Assembly: GCA_963971575.1 (NCBI GenBank)
Contig: OZ020611.1
Span: 64,699,381 to 64,763,380, forward strand
DNA: 64,000 nucleotides
Reading direction: 5' to 3'
Source: Liopterus haemorrhoidalis
Lineage: Eukaryota > Arthropoda > Insecta > Coleoptera > Dytiscidae
Of this stretch, positions 42,800-52,625 are shown piece by piece. The position numbers and the translations under genes were made by a program. The notes beneath the pieces were generated by a model, which was given only the letters and a program-made list of their open reading frames with translations, was not told the DNA's origin and did no database searches. Position 1 is the stretch's first letter; each line of letters opens with the position of its first letter.

Positions 42800-43040
42800 A
42801 AAATACCCGATGACTTCCGAAAAAATAATAAGATTAAATATTCCTGTTGAACAATTTTGGTTCACATCAATGTACTTTATTAAGAATTTTTTCAAAATTT
42901 AGGCTATTCCTCCTGGCTTAAAAGGTGTGGATCAGAAGTCTTTTAGTACGTTTTTGGCAAAAATTGTTATTGTTAACAAAATAAATAAATTAAAAAATCA
43001 AAACTAAATAAAAACTTTTCGTTCTTTAATCTACGTCTTC
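42800..43040. mobile_element. Dispersed repeat family, partial copy
   Basis: CCGAAAAAATAATAAGATTAAA, TCCTGTTGAACAATTTTGGTTC, ATCAATGTACTTTATTAAGA and TTTTTGGCAAAAATTGTTAT follow the same order as 42200-42370 and 24600-24760. It adjoins the most complete copy, so the two may be a tandem pair. Confidence 0.6.
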
Positions 43041-43107
43041 ACATTCCCGGCTACTTATTCGAGGCACAAAAGAATTGTTGAAGATTATGAAAATTATTTT
43101 TTATTTA

Positions 43108-43470
43108 CAGTGGGACTTCCAAAACCGTTGGCAGAAGATTTGAGCTATGCAGACGATATATGCCTTCTGTCACATAATTTCGAAGATATACAAACCAAAC
43201 TTGAAAGTATAAGTACTTTGACTAATTTAGTTGGTTTAAGCATAAATAAATCGAAAACCAAAGTAATGCGGATTGGTACTAATAACGTCAACAGATTTTC
43301 CATCAATGGCGAAAGCTTAGAAGATGTGGAAGAATTCTGCTACCTCGGTAGTGCACTAACGAGAGATGGAGGAACTTCTAGGGACGTAAACAACAGAATA
43401 CTTAAAGCTCAACAAGCATTCGACTTGCTGAAATAAGTCTGGAAATCCAGCAAAGGCTTTCTTTTCACAG
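43108..43470 (+). pseudogene. RTE-like LINE reverse transcriptase fragment
   Basis: The plus-strand open frame reads EDLSYADDICLLSHNFEDIQTKLESI, then VGLSINKSKTKVMRIGTNN, NGESLEDVEEFCYLGSALTRDGG and VNNRILKAQQAFDLLK, with a stop before VWKSSK. This starts just before the catalytic YADD box, which is intact, and extends through the thumb. Everything upstream (fingers, motif A) and the C-terminal part are missing. The piece between is undamaged for 108 codons, so its truncation may be fairly recent. Confidence 0.88.
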
Positions 43471-43989
43471 AACCAGATGGCGCGAGTTTGTAAAAGCCCT
43501 ATGCTCCAGCGAGGAGATCTAGGACACAATTAATATATATGAAAATTATACAGTAACATATATTTTAAACTTTCATTAATATATCCATAAATTTGGAGTA
43601 AATTATGGTGCGTTGAAGGAGTTCTTCGAAGGGTGTTTTGTTTACTCAGCATTTATTTATAAATACCGATTCCCGATAGGTAATATTATCTGTTACTTTT
43701 CGAAACGAATTAGTAACATTTGTACTAAAAGCTTATTTACAAACAAACATGTTGTTTTATCCTGAGCTTTAAAGTTTCAAATTAAAGCTCTAAAAGCTCA
43801 CATAAAGTTATTTTATAGTCGATCGTGTAATATATATAAAAGCATTTATAGTATTTTGTTAATCTCGATGCTATTTTAAAACATAAAACTGAAGTAAAAA
43901 ATACACGATGCACTTGTAACTACAAAGAAATATTTATACCTTTGTCAGTATTTAAGTGTATCAACATCTATAGGTTTAAATTTCTATTT

Positions 43990-45065
43990 TGCCAGAGTAT
44001 GTTTAAGTTACGACTGGGGTGGATAGGGCATCTTATCAGACTACCCAATTACTTGATAATTTCTTGCATCAAAACCATCAGTCTCATCCGAAATATGCTT
44101 AGCAATTGCAGAATCACAGTATTTCTTAACAGCAATTTCAGTAGGCATTTAACAATTAAAAATAGTTTGCCTCAAGGATGTTCGGCATCTACATCAGTGA
44201 TGCGCCGGAAACTAAAGCCCGAAATTTTATATATGATGATCTAGCCTTGGCGGTTCAAGATAAGAATATTCAAAATTGTGCTTACATTTTTAGTGATGAT
44301 TCCTCCAGCTGAAATCTGAGTGCTGCTTATTTCATATGAGCAATCCCAAGGCTAACCTAAAGCCGGAAGTCTAATTTCATGGTGTTAATTTAAAATATAA
44401 CCCTCTGCCAAGTCGCTGACTTAGAAATCTCACGCTTTTAAAATCGCGAAGAAAATCAAGACTAGGAATAACAACCTGCAAAAGCTTGCTGGTACTACAT
44501 ACTGTTAGCGAATAGTTCGCTCCAGTTTAGAATTCAAATATTGCTCACATCTCGAAAATTGACACTCTAATCAACGACCATGGGGATAATTTCAGCTACG
44601 ATTAAGTCAACATCCACTTTTTGGCGTGCATAAACAAGGGCGAGTAATCGTGATTGGCATAAAGCAGACAAGTATGATTTTATGCCGATTAAAGTTGACT
44701 TGGACTCTTTTTCAGCCTTACTACTGTATTCTAGAGCCTTTATTTGGATTGACCAACTTAAAGCACCTTTGATATCAAAACAGCTTAAAATGGTCTATTG
44801 AACGATATAAGAGTGAAGAATAGAGCTAGTTATTGATGCATCCCAAAAAACTTTCCGGTTTAGATTGCCATAGACAACTCAATCGCATAAGAACTGGTCA
44901 CGGTAGATGCTACGACTTTTACATCAGTGGAGTATATCATATTCCCCAAAATGTGATAGTAGAATGCCTTACAAACTTTTGAACATATTCTGAATGATTT
45001 CCCTCTACACAGATTCCCCGGTGGTATTGTAGAGTTCTGAGATCTCCCCAGCTGCCGTGTAGTGG
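43990..45065 (+). pseudogene. Decayed Jockey-like LINE reverse transcriptase
   Basis: A first scrap reads FKLRLGWIGHLIRLPN (an RTE-like C-terminal phrase). It is followed by CRITVFLNSNFSRHLTIKNSLPQG (motif B region) and, in shifting frames, NIYISDAPETKA and then a LALAVQDKNIQ stretch where YADD should be. Later come KLAGTTY, SSLEFKYCSH and NRIRTGHGRC near the end. The order matches the polymerase and C terminus of a Jockey-type LINE in which NRIRTGHGRC(G) ends the protein. There are many stops and frameshifts, so it is an old copy. Confidence 0.7.
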
Positions 45066-45069
45066 TTGG

Positions 45070-46570
45070 ACGGCGTGGATTTACATCTTTAAAATTTTTG
45101 AACTTTTTATATACTATTTAATAATGCTTAGTTATTATCTTTTTCAGGGCATCAGGCATTAGTTTCTCACCAAAAATTCTTTCAGTACAGGTCCATAAAC
45201 AACCACAATTTGACAACGAATTTTAGTAAGCTTAACATTTTGTACGATAAGAAAACAAATTACTTAAAGCACTTCGCATGCGGCGGGATTTTCAATTAAA
45301 TTCATTATGATAAAAAGTCAGTAAAATACAGAAAAACTACTTTTGTTGAAAGGCAAAATTGAAACCACAAAACTAGAAATGAAATAGCGCTGTGTGCTTT
45401 TTGCGGGCGCTATGCGCAAACGTATTTACTTTGTAGACAACCCTTGAATCAACCCAGTCATAACACAGCTTAAATAATTGCTGAGTATATAATGTATAAC
45501 TTTTCCGATCATTGAAACTTGGTAGACTTGGTAGAGTTAAAGTCAAAAGAACTATTTTTCAGAATCAATGCTATAAAGTAAATTGAATATTATTTTTATT
45601 AAAACTCTAATATTTATTCAGAAACTGTCAAAGTAAAGCAGATTTATTACCAGACTTCTTTGAATATGAAAGTTATTAATGAACTAAATAGTTGCTATGG
45701 TTACGGTAAGCGTTTCAAATTTGCTGATGAATGAAATAAAGCAATAAAAATATTAAATTTTATCGCCACCGAATATTTTGATAAATTATAAAATGTTGCT
45801 AAGGGAAAACTAAAGAACGCTAGCAAGCATGAACTGAATGATTGAAAGGATATTTTATTTTAATATTTTATCTTTATATTGTGTAAAATATTTCCAATTT
45901 TTATCTTTTTCTGTTACGAAAAGAGAAATATATTTTCCGTACGACTTCTATGGAATTGTCTCATTTCGATATTATTAGGTGACAGGTAATTAACTTAATT
46001 CTGCATGTTATTTTCATTGCCATAAATGCGCACGCAAGCGGTGCGGGAATAAATAATATGCATCCGCATTGCACCTGCGCACGCATTATCTGTCTGTCTG
46101 CATGGCTGTCACCAACATTTATATTGTATTTTCTTGATTAAATTTTTTTATTTATTGAAAAATGTGAGTCGCAGACTAAGCATAGTGTAAAACACGCGCA
46201 AAATGCACATTCCGCGCTAATTGCACAATAAACTATTTTCTACAACTGTCGAAAAAAGTTAAATTTGACGTATTGTTTTTCGTTTGAGTATTTTTTCAAA
46301 GCATGCTTGGAGCTGCAAGCGTTAAACCGCTTGTATCTGCTATTTAATCGCCGAGTAAGGGCACGGACGTGAGTTCAATTCCTGCTTATGTCAAATAATT
46401 TGTGTAAAAATATTTATACAAATTACAGGTAATGCTTAGCCGTTCGCAACCGGTTATAAACTGTGTTCGCTAAAAAATGGACGTAATACAGACCATATTA
46501 CTCCTGAATGTACATAGATTGAAAACTTGGTCATGAAACCTGGAAACAGGAGGCTAAGTCTCACCTCGGG
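45070..46570. other. Non-coding DNA
   Basis: No gene is recognised. GC-rich words GCGCACGCAAG and GCGCACGCATTATC lie at about 46028 and 46078. A weak B-box-like GAGTTCAATTCC lies near 46371. Confidence 0.4.
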
Positions 46571-46575
46571 CTGTC

Positions 46576-46625
46576 TTTTGACTATTTTTAGCATGATGTC
46601 TGTCGGTCTGTCTGTCTGTCCGTCC

Positions 46626-46691
<66 letters not shown>

Positions 46692-47085
46692 CCGTCTGTC
46701 CGTCTGTCCGTCCGTCCGTCTGTGTACACGTGCAGAGCAAATTCGAATGAATGGATTTTTATCGGTTGACTAAAAATGTCGTCATGTCGATTTTAAGATT
46801 TTTGTGAATATTTCACAACAGAAAAATATTTCGAAAAAATTTATTGAACAAAAGTTGCTATAAAAGCAATACTTAATAACTTTTATTTGAGACGTTTTTT
46901 GATGAAACGAAAAATTTCGAATAATTTCTGTAAAATTTTTCGAAATTTTTTCATACTTATATGTAACGTTTCCATGGTCATGATAAATAATATCTCTGTT
47001 AGAAAATATTAGGCCAAGTAAGTTCTACTCTGCTGCTAGAATGTATTTTATATAAGTACTTTATGATGGCGGTCAGTCCTATGGT
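46576..47085 (+). mobile_element. CTGT-tract repeat family, copy 2
   Basis: It shares with copies 1 and 3 the order TTTTGAC..AGCATGATGTCTGTC, a CTGT/CCGT tract (46600-46720), GTGTACACGTGCAGAGCAAATTC, GATTTTTGTGAATATTT, TTTATTTGAGACG, the phrase CGTTTCCATGGTCATGATAAATAATATC, CTCTGTTAGAAAATATTAGG and TACTTTATGATGGCGGTCAG. Non-coding. Confidence 0.85.
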
Positions 47086-47186
47086 GGTTTCAATGGCGTT
47101 GAATATTTCGGATTTATTTATTACTAATGTGGATTCTGCGAAGAAAACTTTGTAGTACGTAAATAAGATATGTGTGATTTTTAGGA

Positions 47187-47340
47187 TTTTGTACGTAAAA
47201 CCAAGAAACTCTTATACCATCCTTCATGCGTCTGTTTGTCTGTAATATTGTTATTACGGCCAAATGAATGACAGTACAGACCTAAAATTTGGGATGAATA
47301 TAAAGTTCTTAGGGCCAAAGAACTGCAAATAAAAATGCAT
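47187..47340 (+). mobile_element. Dispersed repeat family, start of a copy
   Basis: TTTTTAGGATTTTGTACGTAAAACC, then AACTCTTATACCATCCTTCATG and CGTCTGTTTGTCTG correspond to the start of the family described at 42190-42690. The rest is not recognisable. Confidence 0.5.
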
Positions 47341-47344
47341 GCAG

Positions 47345-49080
47345 GCCGCAGAGAAAAAAATACTCAGACTTCTACTATAAAAAAATGTCTTGTACACTTC
47401 AGTTTTTAAGAGTCCGAACATGGTCATTTACGAAGTGTATGATGTTAAAGTTCAGGCACGCCTACCAGGTGTACCAACTGCCGATTGTTTATGCTATTGT
47501 TTTACTTAGAGTTAAACTAGAATCTTTGATAAACTCACAGACAGTAAATTCTCACAAACATAAACAGAATATGCACGTTTGTCATAGCTGTACTTGAACA
47601 ATCTCTATTAAAATTTTGAAATATACAAATCTTGTATAAATTTTTAGCAGAATATCAAATTAAAGCTCTTGATAAGCATCTGTGTAGAATTTTTTTATTT
47701 TGTCTACAATTAGCGTGGTAGAAAATGCTGAAAAAAAACTACAATTTACTTGAACTGAAATTGTACAACAGAAATTTTTGATATATATATTTAAAATATC
47801 GTGTATTTTAGGTTGTAATTATTTTTTTAAAAAGTTATTGTATATTATCAAATGAAATGAAATTATCAAAATAATCTTTAAAAAATCAGAGTAATGAACG
47901 TTCTTATAAACCGGAATAATGATTTTTTTATCGTTAAAAAATGAAAGCTTTTAAAGCGTTTATTTTTATTAGAAAAACAAATTTCCAAAAGATTGGAAGA
48001 TGGTGGAGCTTTCGTATCAATAAATAAGAAAGTATAGTTGGTGTCAGGCTTTAGTGGAATGACTTGACTTTTTAATGATCAGGGTAATCCCAACGCTGCG
48101 GAGGTTTTATTTTGTTATATGAAATATCCGGATTAAATAAAATTTTGTAGAAACCTATACAGTGCTATTACCTAGGAAAATGTTCAACATTAAAAAAAAA
48201 AAGTATTACCCTGTTTAACTACCCCTATAATCCTTTTTTAATCCCACACGCTATGAAGGCCAGATTCAGGCATTCTCTTGTAAGTAGAGACAAACTATAC
48301 TGACTTACAAGTTATATACGATATGTTACGTGTTGAGATATTAGTTACCTAAAATATAGTTAACTAATTAATCATTTTATAACGTAGATTTAAATTTTAT
48401 TAAGTACAATGATAGATGAGTACCATGTGGCTTCAAAATAAAGGGAAAATCTTTTTAAGATAATAAAAACCGTTATATTTCTTAAAAAGATATAATACTT
48501 TTTTCAGGGAAAAACTTCCAGTATGATACATCTGTAGTATTCAACATATCTGACTTTTTGCATAAAAACTTTGAATAGGCAAATAAAAATGTCAAGTGTA
48601 AAAACCCTTCGCACATTTTCAAGTTTTTACATAAATGAGCAACATGCAGTTCATCTGTAGCTGGGAATCGAACCAAATATTAAGTGAAAAAGGGAGACAA
48701 GTATGTTTTTCCACTTGAAGTTATACGAAGCGCGTTAGTTGCAGCGCTCAATGAAATCCAGCGCTCACACCTGAATGTGATTGAGAAACAGACCCCTGAA
48801 GAGACGCACCTCGACGCCTCGGGACGGAGGGGAAATATTTATCAGTGGCGGGCCGAAAGAATATATCTGCACGTAATATATTATTGAGAATGAAAATAAA
48901 GTATTCCAACTCAACGTTGTGTAATGCATGTAGTGTTAAATATGTTTGGCGAATAGCATCAAAAGCCATTGATGCTATTCATTCGTTATTCAAGTATAAT
49001 CGCAGATAGAGCATTAAGCGAAGTAATAATAAAAGTCAACGTTGTAACATTACATAAATAGGGATAGATATTTATAGAAT
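47345..49080. other. AT-rich non-coding DNA
   Basis: No gene is recognised. A short inverted repeat GAATAGCATCAA (48951-48962) pairs with TTGATGCTATTC (48969-48980). GGGAATCGAACC near 48661 is a B-box-like word on the minus strand without a tRNA body. Confidence 0.4.
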
Positions 49081-49603
49081 TGTTACGGATATCGTCCTGT
49101 AAAAGACAATAGTGATCGTGCAACAGGAGAGCGATCTTTGAATGCTCGAGAGTTAACCCGAATATTTCAGAAATGTATGGAAGGTTCCAAGCTAATATAT
49201 AAGATGCATGCTACTTAAGTTGTGGGCGTCTAATTCAAGCGGTTGAGTCAGATCAGCGGGACAGTTAAGGTCATCAATAAGTCAGTTGCATTTATCTTCA
49301 GAGTAGACTAAAAGTGATTGAACTCAAGGGGAGATACTGTGGTAATAGAATTCAGTACGGTAACTGAGTGATTTAGTTTGTCGAATACTTGGACTAGTCT
49401 GGACTAGTCTAAAATATCTAGAACTACACGAGCATATACCTAGAACAGTTAACTCTAGATTAACTATGGTATAAGTGTGGCGACTGCTATTATTTATTTT
49501 TTCAGTATTATTGTTGGCTATTAAGTAGTGTTTAATATTTCAGAAGTATAAAGATTTAAAATGACAATAAAATTCATCTCTTACTTTTTTGTACCCATAT
49601 AAA
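49081..49603 (+). mobile_element. Possible solo LTR
   Basis: The segment starts TGTTACGGATATCGTCC and ends about GTACCCA. It has a TATA-like AATATATAAG at about 49193, about 110 bp in, and an AATAAA at about 49567. TGTTACGG starts are common in Ty3/gypsy LTRs. It is richer in GC than its surroundings and has an internal tandem (GGACTAGTCT twice). No primer-binding site, second LTR or clear target duplication was found, so this is only a suggestion. Confidence 0.3.
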
Positions 49604-49609
49604 ATTATT

Positions 49610-50275
49610 ATTTTATTTCCGTAGTTTTTTTTTTTTTTTTTTTCGTCTAGTTTTAAATTTCTGGTCATAACTTGTGTCATTTTTCTACAAATTTGTCCTT
49701 AATTCAAATGACTGTTTTGACATTTTGGATTGTGCTATATTTGATGGTTAGTAGTTGGAAAGAGCATATTATAATGAAAAAAGCTTAAAGAATCAGCTTC
49801 AGCTGAACTGATGATTTGTCATTGTTTGAATGCCAAAATATTACGTTAACCTTAAAAGTGCTATATTGTAAAACTCTTTTAAAGATTTTTTCTATAAATT
49901 CACTCTCTTCTTGGCAACTGTCAATTGGTTTGACTCTTGACTTGACAAACAAATCCTTCATATCTCTGTCAGATCTGTCAAGCCTTTCGTTTTCTCGTCA
50001 TATTTTGAGAGGTGTTTCCAGTTGCACACGAATATTCAATCATCCTTCTTAAATCTTTTAAAATATTGTTCTCTTTCATTCTCATTATGTATGATCTATT
50101 TTGTGCAGATGTTTTAATTCCAGTATTGGCCAATAATGTCCTGGCTTTAATACACGCTTATCCTAACATTCGGGCATTATCCGAAAACCCACAAAGAAAC
50201 AGCATTTTTGCTACTTGTGCAGCCAAATTTACACTTGTTCCATTACCTTCAAAAATTTAAGTTGAACTTGAATTA
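49610..50275. other. Non-coding DNA
   Basis: No gene is recognised with confidence on either strand. Confidence 0.35.
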
Positions 50276-50284
50276 TTGTCTCCC

Positions 50285-50410
50285 AAGTTCTAAAGATGCG
50301 AGTCGCCGGACGATAGGTCGAAACTATAAAGTAGGTGAGGCAATACTTCCCATCGTAATTTATCCAACATTTCTTGAGTTAAGCGAACATGCTGATGGAT
50401 ACTCAGAGGC
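50285..50410 (-). pseudogene. mariner transposase scrap
   Basis: The minus strand reads RLTQEMLDKLRWEVLPHLLYSFDLSSGDSHL. In mariner this is (T)xExLxKLxWEVLPHPPYSPDLAPSDxHL, ending at the third catalytic Asp, which is kept (SGDSHL). About 35 codons survive. Confidence 0.7.
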
Positions 50411-50439
50411 GCCTTAGAGTTATTGATCACCTTTCTCCA

Positions 50440-50735
50440 TAGTGGGCTTATTTGCAGAGAGGAGTTCAAATATATGTTTTTTCCATTGTTTAAGTTGACC
50501 CTCTTTCATGACTAGAAGGTTCTCTGTTTTTCTCTGCGGTAAATTAGCGTTCTGGATTTATTCGGCTAGTTTTTTGGTAATTGAATATAATTCTCGACTA
50601 TTATGCGTTTCGACGACAAGTTGTACTTCTTGCGCAAGAGAGTTTATCCAATTCTTTTTATTTTTTAGAGCACTCTTTTTAATTCTGTTGTTCATTTCTT
50701 TGTAGCTGTTGGTAAGTTCAGTATGATCTTGTATA
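50440..50735 (-). pseudogene. LINE ORF2 linker between endonuclease and polymerase
   Basis: The minus strand reads NSYKEMNNRIKKSALKNKKNWINSLAQ, then HNSRELYSITKKL, a stop, and NLLVMKEGQLKQWKKHIFELL. RELYxITKxL...(G)xLLxxxExQLxRWKxHFxELL is the linker before the polymerase in RTE- and CR1-related LINEs. No polymerase follows, since a mariner scrap lies directly downstream. Confidence 0.7.
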
Positions 50736-51134
50736 TTTAAGAGTTGATTAAGCTGTGCCTTGATTATCTTCTTTTACTATTAATAGGTAGTGTTTTCCAA
50801 GTAGTGTTGCTAATACACTTTTTTATGTTATTTCTTTCCCATTTCACTTTCTACCAGTTCTACTCTTCTTGCACTTATTGAATTCTATTTTGTCGTTTGA
50901 GTTAAAATAATGTTGCAGGTTGTTTCCTTGTACTTGTTAAAGTCTTTCCGTATTGATGGAATTTGTAGTTTGTTTAGACTAAATTTCTACAATTACTAAC
51001 TATGCTAACAAAAATTAATATTACTAACCATAATTAACTACATCGGAGACTTGATTATTCCGAGGTAAATTTGGATTTAGTTGAATATGTCAGAAATTTA
51101 AAAAGTCCAAATTAAATCTACACTCCCCTTATAA

Positions 51135-51828
51135 GAGGTGTCCCAAAATTCACGCAAGATTTAAATTTAGCACCATCCGTGCGGTAAAGTGTTGCCAACG
51201 AGAAAAAAAGAAGTGATAGTTCAGGGTTATTAAAAATGGTGCGCTGCACGAGAGAACAACGCGTTTTCATTGTTGAGCAATATTTTAAAAATAATGATGG
51301 TTTTGCAGCTACAGTTCGCAATTTTCGTACAAAATATAGTCAGAATAGTGATTTAATTTCATAACTGTGAAAAGATTAATTAAGATATGCAAGGAGACTG
51401 GATCAATTAGTGACCTTATACACTCTGGCCATCCTTCAACCAGTCAACACAAGTTCAACACAAAACATCGAAGCAGTTCGTTAGAGTGTTGCTGAGAGTC
51501 CAGGAACATCAATTCGGCACCGTGGTCAAGAATTGGGCATTTCGAGAAGCTCTCTACAGCGAAATCTCAGGAAAGATTTGCATCTTTATGCTTACAAAGT
51601 TCATTGACTCAAGAATAGAAGCCTATTGACCATACACAGCGAAGATAGTTCGTTGAATGGATTATAGAACAACAAGTGGATGCGTATTTTTCGAACAAAA
51701 TCATCAGGCTCATTTTCATTTTGATGGCCTCGTTAATCGACCAAATTGTCGTATCTGGGGTTCAGAACATCCACGAGTGATTGTTGAGAAACAAATGCAT
51801 CCACAACGAGTCACAGTTTGGTGAGGAT
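51135..51828 (+). pseudogene. mariner-like transposon, N-terminal half
   Basis: The left tip is AGGTGTCCCAAAATTCACGC. The coding part opens at ATG 51236 (MVRCTREQRVFIVEQYFKNN, ATVRNFRTKYSQ), a helix-turn-helix domain, followed by VKRLIKICKETGSISD and GHPSTS. In other frames come SPGTSIRHR.QELGISRSSL, LHLYAYKV and then the first catalytic region (II.S..HFHFDGLVNRPNCRIWGSEHPR.IVEKQMHPQRVTVW). It stops at 51828 before the second Asp. The style of the N terminus suits the DD41D-type group also seen at 59119. Confidence 0.8.
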
Positions 51829-51869
51829 TTTTTTAAATTTAAAAAAAATTAATTTAGGGTTTCTGAACA

Positions 51870-52575
51870 GCTAAGGTTGTTGGAACCCAGTATTGTATAG
51901 TATATTTTATTGCAGAGGTGGCAATTTTTAGATATTTTATTATGTTTACTTCAACTTCATGTTCATTCTTCAGAGCTTCCTTTAGCGTTGTTGGTATTTT
52001 ATGTTTCAACTTTTGTACGTGATACTTATCGCACTCTATCAGTATATGGTTAACAGTGATTTTTTTTTATCACAGATGTTGCATTCTGGTGGTTCTTGAT
52101 GGTCAAAAATGTGTTTGTGCGTGTACAACGTGTGTCCAATACGCATCCTGGTTAAAACTATTTGCTCTCTTCAATTTTTTTGTTTGATCTTATTTTATCA
52201 CTCTGAGGTGGTTCTGTTTAGTCAATTGCTAATATGTTTTCTATTCTGAACTTGTTTTCATTTTAATATGATTCTTAAAATCATTGGCTGGGATCTGTTT
52301 ATTTTAAGGTTGTAAATTAATCAAGTGCTTTGCTGCTTGATATGTTTTCTCGTTTCCATGTATACTTATATGTGATGGAATCCACATGATTATGATGTTT
52401 TTCCTAGCGTATATGGCATCGTGTATATTTTCTTTGATATCTCGGATCATATGGTTTCTTGGATACAGTTGTTTGATACTGAGAATGGTACTCAGAGAGT
52501 CACTTTGGATGATGAAATTTAATTTTCCATCTTCTGTCGGAGAATTTTCATTTTCATTACTTACATTAATAAATA
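51870..52575 (-). pseudogene. LINE RNase H domain and C terminus
   Basis: The minus strand reads LNFIIQSDSLSTILSIKQLYPRNHMI, then IIIMWIPSHISIHGNE (RNase H). Further on come VLTRMRIGHTLYTHKHIF, PPECNICDKKKSLL and HHILIECDKYHV. The C-x2-C and I-E-C-D cluster is the terminal zinc knuckle. This is the same type of LINE as at 10165-11370, on the other strand. Frame breaks occur at an A8 tract and elsewhere. The polymerase is absent. Confidence 0.8.
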
Positions 52576-52625
52576 CTATTTTTCAAAAAAAAAAAAAAAA
52601 CAATTGAAAAAAAAATATCATTGAT

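Noticed and set aside
46454..46769. ORFs over the CTGT tract at 46.6 kb
   Set aside because: Same cause as at 58 kb: microsatellite translation inside a non-coding repeat family.
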